Source of the DNA: Pseudomonadota bacterium
Lineage (GTDB): Bacteria; Desulfobacterota; Desulfobacteria; Desulfobacterales; ETH-SRB1
DNA: 8,734 bases
Assembly: GCA_018897415.1 (NCBI GenBank)
Contig: JAHIKR010000262.1
Location: 1 to 8,734, forward strand
Direction of reading: 5' to 3'
Position 1 is the stretch's first letter, and every line of letters starts with the position of its first letter. Below the pieces are notes generated by a model, which was not told the origin of the DNA, made no database searches, and worked only from the letters and a program-made list of their open reading frames with translations. The position numbers and the translations under genes are program-made. Positions 1-5,648 of the stretch are shown here, in pieces.

Positions 1-348
1 ATGCGGAGGTTAATCTCCAAAATAGAATGGCTGAAACATGTTCGGATTGATCCGCCCCTGTCGCCGATAGGGAGTTGGCAATTGGGGCGAGGAGAATCAG
101 AAGTAATTGAGTATGCTCGGTTGCAACGGCATTGTGTAGTCCTAATGGATGATCGGGTCGCAAGGCGAGCCGCCTTTGCCATAGGCATCAAAGCTTATGG
201 CACGCTGAGTATAATTGCAAGAGCAGCAAAACAAGGTAAAGTAGAGTCATTTCAAAAATCTGTGGAAGCCCTGAAAGCAGCCGGATTGTATTTGAAAGAC
301 AATGTTATAGAAATGGTTCAGAAAGGCATTCACAAAAACAGGGCTTAA
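1..348 (+). CDS. DUF3368 PIN-like protein, probable VapC-type toxin RNase, 5' partial
   Basis: The 115 visible residues match the second half of DUF3368 proteins as I know them: a GRGESEVIEYA helix, then a strand ending in MDDRVARRAA, then GIKAYGTLSIIARAAKQG, and a C-terminal helix pair. The family is a PIN-domain relative, usually about 150-160 residues, and is often the toxin partner of a small UPF0175-type antitoxin. The first 45-50 residues, with the first PIN aspartate, would lie upstream, so the ATG at base 1 is probably an internal methionine at the window edge. Visible acidic residues in GESE and MDDR fit a PIN metal site. Any antitoxin would also be upstream. This would be cassette 0, and toxin-antitoxin cassettes are common stabilisers of large arrays. 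Toxin activity is inferred from family membership. Confidence 0.72.
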   Translation: MRRLISKIEWLKHVRIDPPLSPIGSWQLGRGESEVIEYARLQRHCVVLMDDRVARRAAFAIGIKAYGTLSIIARAAKQGKVESFQKSVEALKAAGLYLKDNVIEMVQKGIHKNRA

Positions 349-468
349 GAAAACCTAAATGGCATGGTGGATGGTCATAAGGGGATGATTCAATAAGAAA
401 GCCGGGCATTATATTCTCCCACATTTGCAGCTCCAATATTTCCGCTTCCCCTATCTCGCTTAGAATTA
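349..468. other. Non-coding 3' tail of cassette 0 before the 113-bp repeat
   Basis: I see no gene or clear hairpin here. The only notable string is CTCCCACATTT at 416-426, which reappears at 3019-3029 directly against the second copy of the 113-bp repeat. This suggests the repeated unit was once longer and that copy 2 lost about 42 bases (equivalent to 427-468). Confidence 0.5.
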
Positions 469-581
469 TATAATTCTTGCCTTTTCATTAAAAGCAATGT
501 AATATTAATACATTACAACAATCAAGAAACGACCTGTTAATATCAAATATCACTGATTTGTTTCTTAACATTTAATGGTTG
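469..581 (+). repeat. 113-bp dispersed repeat copy 1, containing a long-type attC site
   Basis: This copy is identical to 3029-3141 except at 494 (g/a), 511 (c/g) and 560 (g/a), about 97% identity with a constant 2560-base offset. Similarity stops just after the GTT of the R' box GTTGTGC (578-584), which is what an attC followed by different cassettes should show. The likely core is R'' TTACAAC (513-519), then AAGAAAC (524-530) pairing with GTTTCTT (560-566), then R'. The arms between R and L boxes are unequal, so this is a less regular attC than others here. The 44 bases before the core are conserved too and include a hairpin TGTAAT/ATTACA (498-503 with 512-518 region). The edge is 578/579. 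Confidence 0.75.
477..505 (+). promoter_or_regulatory. Weak candidate sigma-70 promoter inside repeat copy 1
   Basis: TTGCCT (477-482) and TAATAT (500-505) are separated by 17 bases, and each matches four of six consensus positions. It would point out of the repeat into the gene at 609, with the attC hairpin in the leader. Both boxes are unchanged in copy 2 (3037-3042 and 3060-3065). AT-rich DNA gives such matches easily, so this is only a candidate. Confidence 0.25.
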
Positions 582-608
582 TGCGAAAATTAATTGGGGA
601 GCAACAAT

Positions 609-1229
609 ATGGGTATTTTTAAAAAACCTTTTTACAAAAATAAGACAAAAGAAGAATTTAAATCTTGGTTTAGAAGACATAACCATTGGAATAAATTAGA
701 TAATGTAGTTATCGAAGCTATAATAGATAAATTTATTGATGATAAATTAGCATTCGAAGCTTTTATCGATGTGTCTGAAAACTGTAATTTAATTCAAAAT
801 AATTATATTGCATTGAGAGAAATAATTAGTGATATCGATTTACTACTCTACCAATTTTCCTTAACTCTTTACAATAATGGTTGTTCTTTTAGGGATCGGT
901 TGATTGAAGAAATAAAGAAGGTTCCTCCTAACCAAAAAGAATTAGCTGTTTTATTGAAGAATTCACAATTATCATATGAGTCCTGTATCAAGTTAACTGA
1001 GTTTTTTATTAGTGCTTATTATCAGATTGCATTTTTGCGAGGCGGAATTCTTGAGAAATATGACCAAGGTATTGACTGGTGTCGTAAAGGATTGAAGAAG
1101 TTTGATGAACTAAGAGCAATTCCCAAGGACGAATTAAAACATACAGAAAAAGCAACACTTGAGGAAATAGAACCAATTATAAAACTGTTTAATGATGCAA
1201 TCAGTGAGTATGAAAAAGAATTAAAATAA
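609..1229 (+). CDS. Uncharacterised AT-rich cassette protein, 206 aa, predicted all-helical
   Basis: I do not recognise this protein. It is soluble, charged and almost entirely helix-forming, with no signal peptide or membrane segment. It starts MGIFKKPFYKNKTKEEFKSW and ends in a lysine/glutamate-rich tail. The ATG at 609 is preferred because GGGGAG (596-601) sits seven bases upstream; an in-frame TTG at 594 would lie inside that ribosome binding site. It is the only gene of cassette 1, beginning 30 bases after the edge at 578/579, and its TAA stop lies inside the R'' box of the next attC. It is visibly more AT-rich than its neighbours, consistent with a separate origin. Function unknown. Confidence 0.8.
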   Translation: MGIFKKPFYKNKTKEEFKSWFRRHNHWNKLDNVVIEAIIDKFIDDKLAFEAFIDVSENCNLIQNNYIALREIISDIDLLLYQFSLTLYNNGCSFRDRLIEEIKKVPPNQKELAVLLKNSQLSYESCIKLTEFFISAYYQIAFLRGGILEKYDQGIDWCRKGLKKFDELRAIPKDELKHTEKATLEEIEPIIKLFNDAISEYEKELK

Positions 1230-1350
1230 CCCATATGAGTCTGACGGCTAAAAGCCGTGGCGACTTGAATGGCTTTACTTTTATATTAATTTTTTGATCA
1301 TTGTGAGCGGTCGTGGCTTCGACCCGCCGCAGCTCAATTCTATGTTCGGC
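1224..1350 (+). other. attC site of cassette 1 (family shared with 6785-6913)
   Basis: R'' is AAATAAC (1224-1230), overlapping the stop codon, and R' is GTTCGGC (1344-1350). After a five-base spacer, L'' TGAGtCTGaCGGC (1236-1248) pairs with L' GCCGCAGCTCA (1326-1336), leaving T1240 and A1244 extrahelical; this gives an 11-bp stem of classic attC form. A small apical hairpin ACGGCT/AGCCGT follows (1245-1259). R'' pairs poorly with the cassette's own start (GTTGTGC at 578), so this cassette's edge rests on the palindrome and on the next cassette. The edge is 1344/1345. Confidence 0.82.
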
Positions 1351-1365
1351 ACGATGGAGAAAAAC

Positions 1366-1887
1366 ATGCAAAGTCTAAAACCACTTTTCATAATTGTTCC
1401 GCTGTATATTTTCTCAATGCTTTTTCATACTACAACCCTCGCAGACGACCAAACAGACCCAGTGGCGACAGTAATCTTAAACACAATATATCAGGTAAAG
1501 AGCGTTCTTATTAAGCAATCCTCTCCTAGTGATATAGAAGAAATGATTAATCAAGCTCGTAAAAAGGGTGCCACCGGTTATAAAACAGATCGCTATTCTG
1601 GTGGAAAAACAGGATGGACACTAAATGATAGCAAAGGCAGAGAAATGCATCGCGTTATCTTTTCATTTGTTGGTCATAAAGCCAAAGAAGGAAGGTACTT
1701 AGGCCCGCTCCTTACGTTCCAAGATTCGAAAGAAGTACATAATTGGCATCGTGATGTTATGTCAAAATATTATAAGCAAATCGGAACTGACAAATATGAC
1801 ATTGAGAATAACTGCATGGCTACTATGGAGTTATTCAAAGGCAACTCAGGCCTAGGGCGAACGATAATTACAGTAGAATGTCACTGA
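1366..1887 (+). CDS. Secreted/periplasmic protein of unknown function, 173 aa
   Basis: A typical signal peptide opens the protein: MQSLKPLF, a hydrophobic core and TTTLADDQ, with likely cleavage after LA near residue 25. The mature part carries a motif-like stretch KKGATGYKTDRYSGGKTGW followed by a strand-rich region, and ends GRTIITVECH. Two mature-region cysteines (in ENNCMAT and VECH) could form a disulfide. The ATG at 1366 is chosen because GGAG (1356-1359) lies six bases upstream; an earlier in-frame TTG at 1294 falls inside attC. It is the first gene of cassette 2, 21 bases from the cassette edge, followed by a small membrane protein gene at 1984. I recognise no family. Confidence 0.82.
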   Translation: MQSLKPLFIIVPLYIFSMLFHTTTLADDQTDPVATVILNTIYQVKSVLIKQSSPSDIEEMINQARKKGATGYKTDRYSGGKTGWTLNDSKGREMHRVIFSFVGHKAKEGRYLGPLLTFQDSKEVHNWHRDVMSKYYKQIGTDKYDIENNCMATMELFKGNSGLGRTIITVECH

Positions 1888-1983
1888 GGTTTCAGCAATT
1901 CAATTGCAGGGGTAGGTTCTCATTGCTAATCAATATTGCCACCTAGCAAAACATCACCCGAAGGTAAAACATTTGGGGATTTT

Positions 1984-2217
1984 ATGAATACTTTAATCAC
2001 AACAACGATGTTATTGGTTATCATTGGTTATTTTGCTGGACCATGGATTATTGCCGAGAGAAGAAATTGTATTCATAAAAAATTTATAAAAATTAGTTCG
2101 GTCGTTGCCCCTGTCCTTATGTTATTTCCAGCCGCCAGCATAACTGGATGGCTCTTTTACCTCCCCACACTAATATTGTATGTTGGAGCTTTTGTTGACA
2201 AGAAAAGTAGCAGTTAG
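1984..2217 (+). CDS. Small inner-membrane protein, 77 aa
   Basis: Two or three hydrophobic segments dominate: about residues 5-24 (ending FAGPWIIA), then a basic loop ERRNCIHKKFIK, then about 37-70, which may be one long or two short helices. The C-terminus is VDKKSSS. The ATG at 1984 follows GGGGA (1975-1979) by four bases and is preferred over an in-frame TTG at 1936 that has no ribosome binding site. It is the second gene of cassette 2, 96 bases after the secreted-protein gene, with no attC between them, so both genes travel together. A near-palindrome GCAATTcAATTGC (1895-1907) lies in the gap. Function unknown. Confidence 0.68.
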   Translation: MNTLITTTMLLVIIGYFAGPWIIAERRNCIHKKFIKISSVVAPVLMLFPAASITGWLFYLPTLILYVGAFVDKKSSS

Positions 2218-2244
2218 CAACCCAGAAGAATTTTATGATTTACT

Positions 2245-2340
2245 GCCGAACAAAGGGGTGGAGAGGGACGCGAACGTCCGCGTCGGCTTGGTGGGCAAGG
2301 TTTTAGGCGCGCCCCTCACCCCCCTAACGATGCGTTATTA
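2245..2340 (+). other. attC site of cassette 2, with a 15-bp stem and three extrahelical bases
   Basis: R'' is GCCGAAC (2245-2251) and R' is GTTATTA (2334-2340). L'' GGGGTGgAGaGGGaCGCG (2255-2272) pairs with CGCGCCCCTCACCCC (2308-2322) over 15 bp, leaving G2261, A2264 and A2268 extrahelical. R'' plus the preceding T (TGCCGAAC) is exactly complementary to GTTCGGCA at 1344-1351, the start of the same cassette, which ties the two ends of cassette 2 together. The L'-R' spacer (11 bases) is longer than the R''-L'' spacer (3 bases). The edge is 2334/2335. Confidence 0.88.
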
Positions 2341-2394
2341 AAAGTTACTGAGATCCAATAGTCATGAGCAACCCATATAATAGAGAGAAAGATC

Positions 2395-2937
2395 GTGACA
2401 CTTGCTAAATTTGTAGCCATAAGCGGAATGATCATAGATGTTCTTGGCGCAGTCATTATAGCTCGAAGTTTTGTTATGAAGCGACCCTCAGACGTCTTCC
2501 GCGAGTTAAAAAATTTTGGCCGTTGGGATTTTTATATCACTCGCGGTGCACGCGATTTGTTGCTTTCCTGGCTCGTGCAGAGTTACGAGGCCCGCGCTGG
2601 TGCGGTGATTATAGGCTTTGGCTTTGTGCTGCAAGCAATTTCTCAGGTACTACCACCTATAACACTAACAAATGCGGTTCTTGGAATTGTTGTTGTGGTT
2701 GGTACATCACTTTGGTTGTTTTTCAAGTTGCAGACTTGGTTCGTTCGGTTGTCCGCGAGGCAGGCACGGAGCTTCTATAATGAACTTGAGCCGGAGGCAA
2801 CTAGTGCAGACTGGAAGAAGATGATTCCCGATAGGCGGGAGGAACTCCATCAGATCGAGAAGCAGCCAGGGAAATGGTTGAACCATACGTTCGATCCAGT
2901 TGAAGACATCGATCCTACGCTAACTAGCAACGAGTGA
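2395..2937 (+). CDS. Integral membrane protein of unknown function, 180 aa
   Basis: Three hydrophobic segments are visible: about residues 4-26 (VAISGMIIDVLGAVIIA), 67-88 (GAVIIGFGFVLQAIS) and 92-113 (NAVLGIVVVVGTSLWLFF). They are separated by a basic/polar loop after the first helix, and a hydrophilic tail of about 65 residues follows. The GTG at 2395 is taken as start, with a weak AGAGAG-type ribosome binding site (2382-2387). The ATG at 2428 is possible but would cut the first helix. A 14-codon ORF (2364-2408) overlaps the start. This is the only gene of cassette 3. The family is not recognised; similar small multi-helix proteins are common cassette cargo. Confidence 0.75.
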   Translation: MTLAKFVAISGMIIDVLGAVIIARSFVMKRPSDVFRELKNFGRWDFYITRGARDLLLSWLVQSYEARAGAVIIGFGFVLQAISQVLPPITLTNAVLGIVVVVGTSLWLFFKLQTWFVRLSARQARSFYNELEPEATSADWKKMIPDRREELHQIEKQPGKWLNHTFDPVEDIDPTLTSNE

Positions 2938-2966
2938 CTGAATCCGACAGTTTACTGTCAGTAATC

Positions 2967-3017
2967 GCATAACCCGTCAGTGCAGTTGACACCGTTACGC
3001 CTGACACCATTACGCCT
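2967..3017 (+). repeat. Short hairpin plus 15-bp tandem duplication, possible attC remnant
   Basis: GCATAAC (2967-2973) and GTTACGC (2994-3000) frame a small palindrome, TAAC-cc-GTCA, a seven-base loop, then TGAC-acc-GTTA. At 34 bases it is shorter than working attC sites. GACACCgTTACGCCT (2988-3002) is followed at once by GACACCaTTACGCCT (3003-3017), a 15-base direct duplication with one change. It lies between the cassette 3 gene and the second 113-bp repeat, and could be a decayed attC left by a deletion. Confidence 0.45.
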
Positions 3018-3028
3018 CCTCCCACATT

Positions 3029-3141
3029 TATAATTCTTGCCTTTTCATTAAAAACAATGTAATATTAATAGATTACAACAATCAAGAAACGACCTGTTAA
3101 TATCAAATATCACTGATTTATTTCTTAACATTTAATGGTTG
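3029..3141 (+). repeat. 113-bp dispersed repeat copy 2, containing the attC of cassette 3
   Basis: This is the second copy of the repeat at 469-581, differing at three positions. R'' is TTACAAC (3073-3079). R' is GTTGGCC (3138-3144), and similarity to copy 1 ends right after its GTT. The change at 3120 breaks one pair of the AAGAAAC/GTTTCTT stem. R'' matches the complement of the cassette's own start (GTTATTA at 2334) at only five of seven bases. The right edge is firm, because GTTGGCCAT (3138-3146) is exactly complementary to ATGGCCAAC at the far end of cassette 4. The edge is 3138/3139. Confidence 0.8.
3037..3065 (+). promoter_or_regulatory. Weak candidate sigma-70 promoter inside repeat copy 2
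   Basis: TTGCCT (3037-3042) and TAATAT (3060-3065) with a 17-base spacer are unchanged from copy 1 and would point at the gene starting at 3161. Conservation is little evidence by itself because the copies are nearly identical throughout. Confidence 0.25.
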
Positions 3142-3160
3142 GCCATGCAAGGAGAATGCA

Positions 3161-3844
3161 ATGAATCGTGGTAAGAGTATTGAAGCTCTGATAACAAAGT
3201 CCAGAAAAAGTTTTGAGGCACTTAAAGCGGACTATCAGGCGTCACTCGATCAAAAGTCCATATCAGAAGAGCTTAGGATTGACATCAAGAATATTTTTGA
3301 AAATTTGCGTTCATGCCTTGATTACATGGCCCATGATATTTTCGAAGCCTGCATCGGGCCGAAACAGCCGTCGAGGCTATATTTCCCCATACGACAGTCC
3401 AAAAAAGAATTCGATCAAGTAATAAACAAAGACTTTCCTGATCTCCAAACAAGGCGACCAGACGTTTACAATATTCTGGAGTCAATTCAACCATATCACG
3501 ATGAATGGTTAAGGCAATTCAACCGGCTCAATAACAACAATAAACATCAAGACCTCGAAGAACAAACACGCACAGAGTCAAAACGTGTAACTGTATCTTC
3601 ACCAAAAGGGAAAGGCTCAGTTTCGTGGGGTCCGGGAGTTACCTTCAGGAAAGGTGTTTCCGTTATGCGGGTACCTATTGACCCAAGTACCCAAATGCCA
3701 ATTCCGAGTAATCAAATTAAAACAGAAGTGGTTATATGGGTTGACTTTCATTTCAAAGAGAATGGTAAATCTGTTTTGCCTTTTATTGAAAAATCAATTA
3801 ACACTGTCGGAAATTTTTATAAACAACTAAGGCAGAACGTCTAA
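3161..3844 (+). CDS. Uncharacterised cytoplasmic protein with helical N-terminal domain, 227 aa
   Basis: The N-terminal 130 residues are helical, with a conserved-looking core (NLRSCLDYMAHDIFEAC, then LYFPIRQSKKEFD, then IQPYHDEWLRQFNRLNNNNKHQDLEE). The pattern of a paired helix, FPI, QPY and L-N-N-x-x-KH recalls a widespread family of hypothetical proteins with HEPN-like helices. No standard HEPN Rx4-6H catalytic motif is evident, so nuclease activity should not be assumed. Residues 145-215 are more strand-like (SVSWGPGVTFRKGVSVMRVPI, then EVVIWVDFHF). A strong AAGGAG (3149-3154) precedes the ATG by six bases. It is the only gene of cassette 4 and begins 22 bases after the edge. Confidence 0.8.
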   Translation: MNRGKSIEALITKSRKSFEALKADYQASLDQKSISEELRIDIKNIFENLRSCLDYMAHDIFEACIGPKQPSRLYFPIRQSKKEFDQVINKDFPDLQTRRPDVYNILESIQPYHDEWLRQFNRLNNNNKHQDLEEQTRTESKRVTVSSPKGKGSVSWGPGVTFRKGVSVMRVPIDPSTQMPIPSNQIKTEVVIWVDFHFKENGKSVLPFIEKSINTVGNFYKQLRQNV

Positions 3845-3848
3845 AAAT

Positions 3849-3917
3849 GGCCAACATGCAGATTAACTCTGATCCAAAAAGCTGGCGCTTTTTGTCCAGG
3901 TTATCGCGGTGTTAAAA
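3849..3917 (+). other. attC site of cassette 4, compact 69-bp form
   Basis: R'' is GGCCAAC (3849-3855) and R' is GTTAAAA (3911-3917). Both R-L spacers are five bases (ATGCA 3856-3860; GCGGT 3906-3910). L'' GATtAAC (3861-3867) pairs with GTTATC (3900-3905), with one T bulged. The apical stem is CAAAAAGC/GCTTTTTG (3875-3882 with 3887-3894). ATGGCCAAC (3847-3855) is complementary over nine bases to GTTGGCCAT at the start of this same cassette (3138-3146), the best end-to-end match in the window. The edge is 3911/3912. Confidence 0.88.
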
Positions 3918-3928
3918 GGAGGGAAAAT

Positions 3929-4177
3929 ATGAAAATATCTTTTCAATGGCATCATATTAAATTCCAAGATGATCAAAAAAAATCGATAGAAGAAAGATTT
4001 AAAGATGATCTCAAGTCATTATTAGCAGAAGGAACAAATGAAGCCTGTGTACTTTTTGAGGAATATCTACCGGCTATAAAATTAAATGGATTCATAACTG
4101 ACTTATCTGGCAGCAAATTATTTAGTTTCAATTGTCATCAATCTAACAATTTCACAACGGATTATACTAAGATCTAA
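3929..4177 (+). CDS. Small cassette protein of unknown function, 82 aa
   Basis: The protein starts MKISFQWHHIKFQDDQKKSIEE, looks soluble with a charged helical middle (ERFKDDLKSLLAEG) and a strand-like second half, and has no signal or membrane segment. The start is secure: AAAGGAGGG (3915-3923) sits five bases before the ATG and overlaps the R' box GTTAAAA, so the ribosome binding site lies in the first dozen bases of the cassette. It is the sole gene of cassette 5, the shortest full cassette here (about 321 bases). I do not recognise it. A small partner or antitoxin role is possible, but nothing shows it. Confidence 0.7.
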   Translation: MKISFQWHHIKFQDDQKKSIEERFKDDLKSLLAEGTNEACVLFEEYLPAIKLNGFITDLSGSKLFSFNCHQSNNFTTDYTKI

Positions 4178-4184
4178 GGCCTCA

Positions 4185-4238
4185 ATTTAAAATGATAAAA
4201 ACAAATCTAAACATAACTGCGGGGTTTGGGGGTTAGAT
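4185..4238 (+). other. attC site of cassette 5 (right half shared with 6167-6219)
   Basis: The right end is clear: R' GTTAGAT (4232-4238), preceded by TAACTGCGG and GTTTGGGGGTTAG, nearly the same as at 6195-6217. The left end is uncertain. ATTTAAA (4185-4191) fits best on size (54 bp) and matches the complement of the cassette start GTTAAAA at five of seven bases; ATCTAAG at 4172, over the stop codon, is an alternative. The right edge 4232/4233 is confirmed from the far end of cassette 6, where GCATCTAAT (5262-5270) pairs with GTTAGATGC (4232-4240) at eight of nine bases. Confidence 0.72.
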
Positions 4239-4256
4239 GCGAAAGGGAAATGCCGA

Positions 4257-5261
4257 ATGAAAACTTTTTGTTTATCTTTTATAAGTATCGTCGTGTTATT
4301 TACTTTTTTCTCTGTTCAATCCGTGTCTGGCCAGACAATTCAAGAACCGCTTCACGTCGATTTGAGCAAAACGTTGGGCTTTATCATGGGACAACGCTTT
4401 AGCCTTAATCGCATAAAGGATGAATATCCATATATAGAGTTACGGGCACAAAAGGCAAACCTTGAATTCAAAGCAGCATTTGGCATTGCTGAAGAGAATA
4501 TCAAAAAAGCTTTGCAAGACATGCTTAAGGATAAATATTCTGAGTCTATAGCAATGATGGAGAAAAAACTCAAATCTACTCTCTCTTCTCAACAGTTAAA
4601 TCAAGACATCGCAGCACAGTTTCTTGACAAAGTAGAATCAAGAGCTAAAGGGAACGTACCCTCTCCTATTCTGGAAACATTGCTTACTTATCAATTTAAA
4701 GACCGTCCGGCGGAAGAATTTACTAAGGGATATAACCGTATTTTTCGAACAAAAGGTCATCCAAAAGCAAAGGGTGTTGATTTTCAGATTCGTTATCCTA
4801 TTAGCTGGCGACCTAAAGAAGGAGAAAGGCCAAATATTATCCAAAAATTTACAAGTAAAAATGGAAGGGGTTTGGAAATGTTTTTGATTATGGTGAAAGA
4901 CATTCCCTTACCTCCTGGTTATACACTGACCCAGAAGGATTTAGATGAGTTCTTCGTTGAAAGTGAATTGAGAGGGATGGTTCCTGATGGTGGAAAGTTC
5001 ATTTCTGCGAAACCTATCGTTCTAGATAATCATAAAGGTGCTATGATCCTTTTTGATCAATCGGTGCAAAGACTCGATCTGACTTTGACAATGAGAAATT
5101 TACACTTCATTACAATACGTGGAAATAAAATGATATTCATTCAATGTATGATTTCTGTTACTCCAGGTAAAGAGTCTAATCTGCAAGAAAAATTTAGTCG
5201 CTTTGAACCACTTTTTAAAATGATTGCCAATTCTTTTGTCATTCAGGAACAATACAAGTGA
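4257..5261 (+). CDS. Secreted protein with helical N-domain and PsbP-like C-domain, 334 aa
   Basis: The protein is exported: residues 1-25 form a signal peptide ending SVQSVSG, probably cut before QTIQ. Residues 30-165 are mostly helical and charged, with ALQDMLKDKYSESIAMMEKK and a later DRPAEEFTKGYNRIF. From about 172 the pattern changes to strands (VDFQIRYPISWRPKEGERPNIIQKF, then GLEMFLIMVKDIPLPPGY, ending FEPLFKMIANSFVI). A YP-x-x-W opening, a central strand set and a final helix ending NSF recall PsbP/DUF1795-like folds; this is inferred from pattern alone. AGGGA (4244-4248) lies eight bases before the ATG. It is the only gene of cassette 6. The substrate or partner is unknown. Confidence 0.8.
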   Translation: MKTFCLSFISIVVLFTFFSVQSVSGQTIQEPLHVDLSKTLGFIMGQRFSLNRIKDEYPYIELRAQKANLEFKAAFGIAEENIKKALQDMLKDKYSESIAMMEKKLKSTLSSQQLNQDIAAQFLDKVESRAKGNVPSPILETLLTYQFKDRPAEEFTKGYNRIFRTKGHPKAKGVDFQIRYPISWRPKEGERPNIIQKFTSKNGRGLEMFLIMVKDIPLPPGYTLTQKDLDEFFVESELRGMVPDGGKFISAKPIVLDNHKGAMILFDQSVQRLDLTLTMRNLHFITIRGNKMIFIQCMISVTPGKESNLQEKFSRFEPLFKMIANSFVIQEQYK

Positions 5262-5263
5262 GC

Positions 5264-5330
5264 ATCTAATTCGCTGCACTGGACGGGGATTTCGCTCGTG
5301 CTCCATCCCCGCTAGTGAGCTTGGTTAGGG
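5264..5330 (+). other. attC site of cassette 6
   Basis: R'' is ATCTAAT (5264-5270) and R' is GTTAGGG (5324-5330). GCTgCACTGGaCGGGGAT (5273-5290) pairs with ATCCCCGCTAGTGAGC (5305-5320), with G5276 and A5283 extrahelical and one mismatch at 5281. R'' with its flank (GCATCTAAT) is complementary to the cassette's own start at eight of nine bases. The final base of R'' is T where C is usual. The edge is 5324/5325. Confidence 0.86.
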
Positions 5331-5351
5331 GGCTACAAAAGGAGAACAAGG

Positions 5352-5648
5352 ATGTTTGAGCGGTTAGTGTTTTATGCCAGCAGCGGCATAGTAACTGCGA
5401 TAGCAGCTTGGATCGGCCTCGCTGCTTTCCTAACGGGCCTAAAGAGATTCGGCCACAATATGAAGTTTCCAATGTGGCTGTTGTTTGGGGTTCTATGGGT
5501 GGTGGCTACCTTGGCAGGCGTTGTAGGTGGGTCTGGAGCGACTGATATGATTTCACTTATAGCTGTCTCGGTGCTTATCATCGGCATTCTGGTCTACCTT
5601 GCATCTTTGCCAATGGGTAGAAAGAAAGGGGGGGAGAAGTCAAAATGA
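5352..5648 (+). CDS. Small inner-membrane protein, 98 aa, coupled to the next gene
   Basis: Three membrane helices are likely: about residues 8-30, 41-60 (WLLFGVLWVVATLAGVVGG) and 66-87 (DMISLIAVSVLIIGILVYLA). The positively charged tail GRKKGGEKSK should stay in the cytoplasm. AAAAGGAG (5337-5344) lies seven bases before the ATG, which is 27 bases inside cassette 7. The stop TGA overlaps the next start in an ATGA, so the two proteins are translationally coupled and probably made in fixed ratio. A membrane protein paired with a secreted one suggests they act together at the envelope, but no family is recognised. Confidence 0.8.
   Translation: MFERLVFYASSGIVTAIAAWIGLAAFLTGLKRFGHNMKFPMWLLFGVLWVVATLAGVVGGSGATDMISLIAVSVLIIGILVYLASLPMGRKKGGEKSK

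Noticed and set aside
594..608. TTG start at 594 for the first full gene (likewise TTG at 1294 and 1936)
   Set aside because: In each case a later ATG (609, 1366, 1984) has a properly spaced ribosome binding site. The TTG codons fall in or before that site or inside attC, and at 1294 the extension would spoil the signal peptide.
2523..2780. Open frame of 85 codons on the + strand
   Set aside because: It lies wholly inside the membrane-protein gene in another frame, has no ribosome binding site, and its residue mix (many Cys/Trp/Arg) is typical of a shadow frame.
469..3141. A MITE or insertion sequence bounded by the 113-bp repeats
   Set aside because: There are no terminal inverted repeats, target-site duplications or transposase. 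Similarity stops at a GTT that pairs with the far end of the following cassette, which fits attC better.
3875..3894. Rho-independent terminator after the gene at 3161-3844
   Set aside because: The CAAAAAGC/GCTTTTTG stem has a T run inside the stem rather than after it, and it sits as the apical stem of a regular attC site. A terminator side effect is possible but not supported.
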